Source: an uncultured bacterium
GTDB taxonomy: Bacteria; Bacteroidota; Bacteroidia; Bacteroidales; Bacteroidaceae
Length of the DNA stretch: 9,363 nt
Direction: 5' to 3'
NCBI GenBank assembly: GCA_945788485.1
Contig: CALZMB010000072.1
Span: 1 to 9,363 of the forward strand
Of this stretch, positions 7,163-9,363 are shown piece after piece. The notes beneath the pieces were generated by a model. It was given only the letters and a program-made list of their open reading frames with translations. It was not told where the DNA came from and did not search any database. The stretch's first letter is position 1, and every line of letters begins with the position of its first letter. The translations under genes and the position numbers were made by a program.

Positions 7163-7193
7163 CAAAATTAGTGATTATATTTCAATTCTCAAA
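7163..7193 (-). promoter_or_regulatory. Bacteroidota-type promoter for the GH31-coaW operon
   Basis: On the minus strand TTTG (7193-7190) is followed after 19 bases by TAATTTTG (7170-7163). This is an exact match to the TTTG-N19-21-TAnnTTTG pattern recognised by the primary sigma factor of Bacteroidota. It predicts a transcript start near 7157 and an untranslated leader of about 105 nt before the GH31 ATG. The leader holds a small CAGCA/TGCTG hairpin (7112-7127) and no recognisable riboswitch. Confidence 0.7.
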
Positions 7194-7330
7194 ATAAAGT
7201 ATTCTCAAACTACTATTATTTTTGTATTTTCAGACGAAAAAGATGTGTTATGAGGCTGAAAGAAGCACAATTTATACGGCATGATGTGTTTTTTCTGCCG
7301 GTCGTGTGTGTGATTGTAAGAAAAAATATG

Positions 7331-7338
7331 TAATTTTG
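7331..7338 (+). promoter_or_regulatory. Candidate -7 box TAATTTTG
   Basis: It matches TAnnTTTG exactly, but no TTTG lies 19-21 bases upstream (the sequence there is GTGTGTG-like). In AT-rich DNA such an 8-mer can occur by chance. If used, transcription would start near 7345, reading into the small ORF at 7368 and the structured region at 7575-7724. Confidence 0.3.
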
Positions 7339-7367
7339 CAACATCATCTGCGAAGAGACCGAAAACT

Positions 7368-7454
7368 ATGATATTAATAATGCAGTCACGGTATGGTCTG
7401 CCTGCAGAGGCTGCAAAATCAATTTCAGCAAAAAAGAACAGACATAGAATTTAG
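7368..7454 (+). CDS. Possible 28-residue small ORF, unknown
   Basis: An ATG at 7368 opens 28 codons (MIILMQSRYGLPAE..., with a basic end KKNRHRI) to a TAG at 7452-7454. It begins about 23 nt after the start predicted from the TAATTTTG box and has an A-rich leader. There is no family resemblance and no Shine-Dalgarno. It could be a leader peptide or chance. Confidence 0.15.
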   Translation: MILIMQSRYGLPAEAAKSISAKKNRHRI

Positions 7455-7574
7455 CGCATAGCGCAGACATATTTTAAATATAAGCATTGACTATTATTTG
7501 CGTTCATCTGAATAGCGTCGGAAACTAATCAGTTGGAATAAGAACTCAAATCATAGTAGTTGGCAGGTCCTGTT

Positions 7575-7667
7575 TCGGATTGTGCCTTCCTATCCATATA
7601 TAGGAGTCATTGCCTTTGCCCTTTAGGCATAGGTTACTCTTATATGGGTAGGGAGGTTTCAATCCGA
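7575..7667 (+). ncRNA. Long G.U-containing hairpin upstream of the acyltransferase gene
   Basis: TCGGATTG (7575-7582) pairs with CAATCCGA (7660-7667). After a small internal loop, 7585-7607 pairs with 7636-7656 over 21 base pairs with one 2-nt bulge; three of these pairs are G.U only when the plus strand is transcribed. TGCCT (7611-7615) and AGGCA (7625-7629) close the apex around a 9-nt loop. Wobble pairs in the plus-strand RNA favour a transcribed structure, either a leader element of the downstream gene or a separate small RNA. A degenerate transposon-derived hairpin is the main alternative. Confidence 0.45.
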
Positions 7668-7673
7668 CGCAGC

Positions 7674-7724
7674 CTCGATGAACGCATAAGATAACCTGTG
7701 CCTTCCTTTGTGCGTTGACGCGAG
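7674..7724 (+). ncRNA. Second leader hairpin before the acyltransferase gene
   Basis: CTCG (7674-7677) pairs with CGAG (7721-7724). Inside an internal loop, AACGCATAAG (7681-7690) pairs with 7707-7716 over ten base pairs, two of them G.U in the plus-strand RNA; the loop is 16 nt. The loop region carries TGTGCCTTCCT (7697-7707), an exact 11-base repeat of 7581-7591 in the first hairpin, so the two could offer alternative pairings. The hairpin ends 38 nt before the ATG at 7763. Confidence 0.4.
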
Positions 7725-7762
7725 TGATAGATTGATGCTTTTTACATTAATCTGTCAAAGCG

Positions 7763-8707
7763 ATGAAACAACGAGATGATTTTATTGACGTTGCCAAAGG
7801 ACTGTGCATATTGTTTGTAGTGACAATACACACAGAGCTGTTTGGTGTTCTCGGCACTCCTTACCCGGTATTGGCTGTGCCTTTCTTCTTTTTCATGAGC
7901 GGGTTTTATGACCGTCCGCAAATGAGTTCTTGTGATTTGCTGAAGAAGAATCTGAAGCGTCTGCTTCTTCCTGCATTTGTATGGATGATAATCGCCTATA
8001 TCCACCGGTCGGCATTGTATTATGTGGGACATGGAGGTTTCATGCTTGAAATCTCATGGACAAACCCCATGTTTGCAAATGGGGTGGCATGGTTCATCTT
8101 TGCCCTGTTCTATGCCAAGTTGCTGATGTGGGCGCTGTCACGTTCCCGTCTTCCTGTCCTGTTCGAGGGCCTGTCGGTCCTTGCTCTCGGCTGGTTAGGC
8201 AGCATTCAGGAGCTGCCTCTTCTTTTCGATGAGGGATTGTCCGCCCTGCCTCTGTATTATGCCGGGAAGCGGCTTTACCCGTCAGTCCGCACTTTGGTGT
8301 GCAACAGGTATCTTGTCGTGTCGGGCATCGTTGCTTTTGCATGTGTGTCGTTGAAGGCATATCCGTACGTGTTGGTGCCAATGCGGTCGCAAGAGGTGCG
8401 TTTGTTATATCCTTTACTAATCGCAGTCGCAATATTGTCGTTCATCTTCTTCTTGCATGTGGCATATAAGCTGCGTCACGTCAGATGGCTTTCATCTTAC
8501 GGGCAGCATACATTCGGGATTCTCTTGACCCACTCAATCTTCCTGCATACGTTCGCGGTTGTGATAAACCGGGTGTCCGCCAAAGGTTCGCCGGCATGGA
8601 TAGCCGCATTCTCCCTCGCTTTCCTTTTCACTTGCTGGGCTTCGTACATAGTCTCAAAACTTTGCGAGGCGTATGCTCCTTTTTTAATCGGGAAGAGCAA
8701 ACCATGA
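7763..8707 (+). CDS. Acyltransferase family 3 integral membrane protein
   Basis: The 314-residue protein belongs to the acyltransferase-3 family (PF01757), whose members move acetyl or other acyl groups onto cell-envelope glycans or similar acceptors at the inner membrane. The N-terminal signature is present: RDDFIDVAKGLCILFVVTIH (4-23), with the conserved His at 23, and FFFFMSGFY (41-49) in the next membrane segment. Hydrophobic segments recur to the end, roughly nine or ten in all. YGQHTFGILLTHSIF (246-260) matches the late family motif. It starts at ATG 7763 just before the conserved Arg/Asp, with no Shine-Dalgarno. It is slightly shorter than many relatives (330-380) but looks complete. 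It is flanked by the structured leader and a strong terminator, so it is probably a single-gene unit. The acceptor cannot be inferred from the context. Confidence 0.85.
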   Translation: MKQRDDFIDVAKGLCILFVVTIHTELFGVLGTPYPVLAVPFFFFMSGFYDRPQMSSCDLLKKNLKRLLLPAFVWMIIAYIHRSALYYVGHGGFMLEISWTNPMFANGVAWFIFALFYAKLLMWALSRSRLPVLFEGLSVLALGWLGSIQELPLLFDEGLSALPLYYAGKRLYPSVRTLVCNRYLVVSGIVAFACVSLKAYPYVLVPMRSQEVRLLYPLLIAVAILSFIFFLHVAYKLRHVRWLSSYGQHTFGILLTHSIFLHTFAVVINRVSAKGSPAWIAAFSLAFLFTCWASYIVSKLCEAYAPFLIGKSKP

Positions 8708-8730
8708 TGCGCCTTCGGCGAAAAGGCATC

Positions 8731-8788
8731 AAAACAAAGCTCAGGACAGCAAGCCGTGTGTGCTTCTGTCCTGAGCTTTCTTGTTTTT
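8731..8788 (+). terminator. Intrinsic terminator after the acyltransferase gene
   Basis: AAAGCTCAGGACAG (8736-8749) pairs perfectly with CTGTCCTGAGCTTT (8766-8779). AAGC/GCTT (8751-8754/8762-8765) extends the stem past a single bulged C around a 7-nt loop. A T-rich tail, CTTGTTTTT (8780-8788), follows. It begins 28 nt after the stop codon and separates this gene from the Fic gene. Confidence 0.9.
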
Positions 8789-8822
8789 ATAAAGGCACGT
8801 CTTATCTCAAATTCACATGCAA

Positions 8823-8833
8823 TTATCGGCAAG
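8823..8833 (-). promoter_or_regulatory. Operator-like site 1 (inverted half)
   Basis: TTATCGGCAAG is the exact reverse complement of CTTGCCGATAA found in the two sites downstream. It lies about 45 bp upstream of site 2 and outside the promoter. Confidence 0.45.
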
Positions 8834-8867
8834 ACATGAATCAAAACACATGATTTTTGTTGAAATT

Positions 8868-8884
8868 CTTGCCGATAACGGCAA
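8868..8884 (+). promoter_or_regulatory. Operator-like site 2, palindrome over the -33 box
   Basis: TTGCCGATAACGGCAA (8869-8884) is a palindrome with 6-bp arms around ATAA. Its first bases contain the TTG that serves as the -33 element, so a bound regulator should block RNA polymerase. The 15-mer CTTGCCGATAACGGC is repeated exactly at site 3. Confidence 0.55.
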
Positions 8885-8899
8885 AAATTTGTATATTTG
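8869..8899 (+). promoter_or_regulatory. Bacteroidota-type promoter of the Fic gene
   Basis: TTG (8869-8871) is followed after 20 bases by TATATTTG (8892-8899), a perfect TAnnTTTG box. Transcription should start near 8906, giving a leader of about 44 nt before the ATG at 8950. Confidence 0.7.
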
Positions 8900-8919
8900 C
8901 ACGCATATTTGAAATATAA

Positions 8920-8934
8920 CTTGCCGATAACGGC
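8920..8934 (+). promoter_or_regulatory. Operator-like site 3, in the 5' leader
   Basis: CTTGCCGATAACGGC is an exact copy of the 15 bases at 8868-8882, 52 bp downstream (about five helical turns). It keeps the GCCG/CGGC arms, but its outer arm is broken. It lies between the predicted transcript start and the ATG. Confidence 0.5.
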
Positions 8935-8949
8935 TTTGCTTGTGAGTTT

Positions 8950-9363
8950 ATGGAATATATATCTGTTGTCCAGTTTGCCAAGAAATATGGCATCAGTGAG
9001 CGTACCGCTCGCAATTACTGTGCAGAGGGGAAGATAGACGGCGCTTTCCTGACGGGCAAGACATGGAACATACCTGCTGACGCTGAGCCGCCTAAGAAAG
9101 GCGGCAGAAAGATGTCTCCTCTGCTGCGCCGTTTGCGTGAAGAAAAGAGCGCAGGGCTGAAAGGCGGCATCTACCACCGTACTCAGATTGACCTGACTTA
9201 TAACTCAAACCACATTGAAGGCAGCCGTCTGACAAAGGAGCAGACGCGTTTCATCTTCGAGACAAACACGCTGGGCATTACGACTGAGAGCATATCAGTG
9301 GATGACATCATGGAGACCGTCAACCATTTCCGTTGTATCGACTATGTCATAGACCATGCCACG
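8950..9363 (+). CDS. Fic-family protein with N-terminal HTH domain (3' truncated by window)
   Basis: An ATG at 8950 opens a frame running off the window after 138 codons. Residues 4-45 (EFAKKYGISERTARNY-type segment, then a wing ending in WNIPADAEPP) form a MerR-like helix-turn-helix common at the front of Fic proteins in Bacteroidota and Firmicutes. DLTYNSNHIEGSRLT (81-95) holds the Fic inhibitory motif (S/T)xxxE(G/N) as S86-E90-G91, which blocks ATP use in class II Fic enzymes. ETVNHFRCIDYV (122-133) is typical of the helix before the core. The catalytic HxFx(D/E)GNGRxxR motif should lie beyond the window. Fic proteins usually AMPylate target hydroxyls. The HTH plus the palindromic sites in its promoter suggest autorepression. 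There is no Shine-Dalgarno; the leader holds operator-like site 3. Confidence 0.85.
   Translation, partial: MEYISVVQFAKKYGISERTARNYCAEGKIDGAFLTGKTWNIPADAEPPKKGGRKMSPLLRRLREEKSAGLKGGIYHRTQIDLTYNSNHIEGSRLTKEQTRFIFETNTLGITTESISVDDIMETVNHFRCIDYVIDHAT

Larger units (their letters stand above)
7194..7574. other. AT-rich intergenic stretch between divergent genes
   Basis: No conserved gene is visible. It contains an isolated TATTTTTG (7217-7224), a small CGGCA/TGCCG inverted repeat around 7277-7300, a TAATTTTG box (7331-7338) and a 28-codon ORF (7368-7454). The base composition is clearly richer in A and T than the flanking genes. A promoter for the acyltransferase gene is expected somewhere here, but I cannot choose one with confidence. 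Confidence 0.5.

Noticed and set aside
7217..7224. TATTTTTG as a plus-strand promoter box
   Set aside because: There is no TTTG at the proper upstream spacing, and the surrounding DNA is AT-rich enough to produce it by chance.
8497..9177. 226-codon leftward ORF across the acyltransferase end, terminator and Fic start
   Set aside because: It runs through a strong terminator hairpin and opposes two recognisable genes; it is better explained as chance.

Overview
The window looks like chromosomal DNA from a member of the Bacteroidota, probably Bacteroidales and Prevotella-like. The best promoters match the Bacteroidota pattern (TTTG-like box, 19-20 bases, then TAnnTTTG). No gene start has a Shine-Dalgarno sequence; leaders are A-rich instead. 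The gene families also fit: a single-chain AddA/RecB-type helicase-nuclease, a cytoplasmic GH31 alpha-xylosidase-like enzyme and a Fic protein with an N-terminal helix-turn-helix. The phylum call is fairly secure; the genus is a guess.

Layout. Bases 1-93 may be the tail of a rightward gene. A large inverted repeat (99-246) comes next, and the 3' end of the leftward helicase-nuclease gene (224-3535) runs into it. Upstream of that gene lies about 455 bp of non-coding mosaic repeat: GTTGAC units, three copies of a 38-51 nt direct repeat, and five short palindromes. Then come two closely spaced leftward genes, a type II pantothenate kinase (3993-4811) and a GH31 glycosidase (4830-7052), with a good promoter at 7163-7193. 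A 710-bp AT-rich intergenic region (7053-7762) follows, containing that promoter, a doubtful 28-codon ORF and two hairpins rich in G.U pairs. To the right are a rightward acyltransferase-3 membrane protein (7763-8707), a strong intrinsic terminator, and the first 138 codons of a Fic-family protein (8950 to the window end). The Fic gene has a promoter flanked by near-palindromic operator-like repeats.

How the genes relate. GH31 and pantothenate kinase are 18 bp apart and almost certainly cotranscribed, though a shared pathway is not obvious. The helicase-nuclease should act in double-strand-break processing with an AddB-like partner that is not in the window. The Fic protein carries its own HTH and sits behind repeated operator-like sites, which suggests autoregulation.

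No complete new defence system is visible. The most distinctive signals are: (1) the mosaic repeat, in which two inverted copies of a palindrome module differ by a compensatory base-pair change; (2) the inverted repeat that supplies the helicase's last codons and stop; (3) the structured leader before the acyltransferase gene; and (4) the operator layout of the Fic gene.
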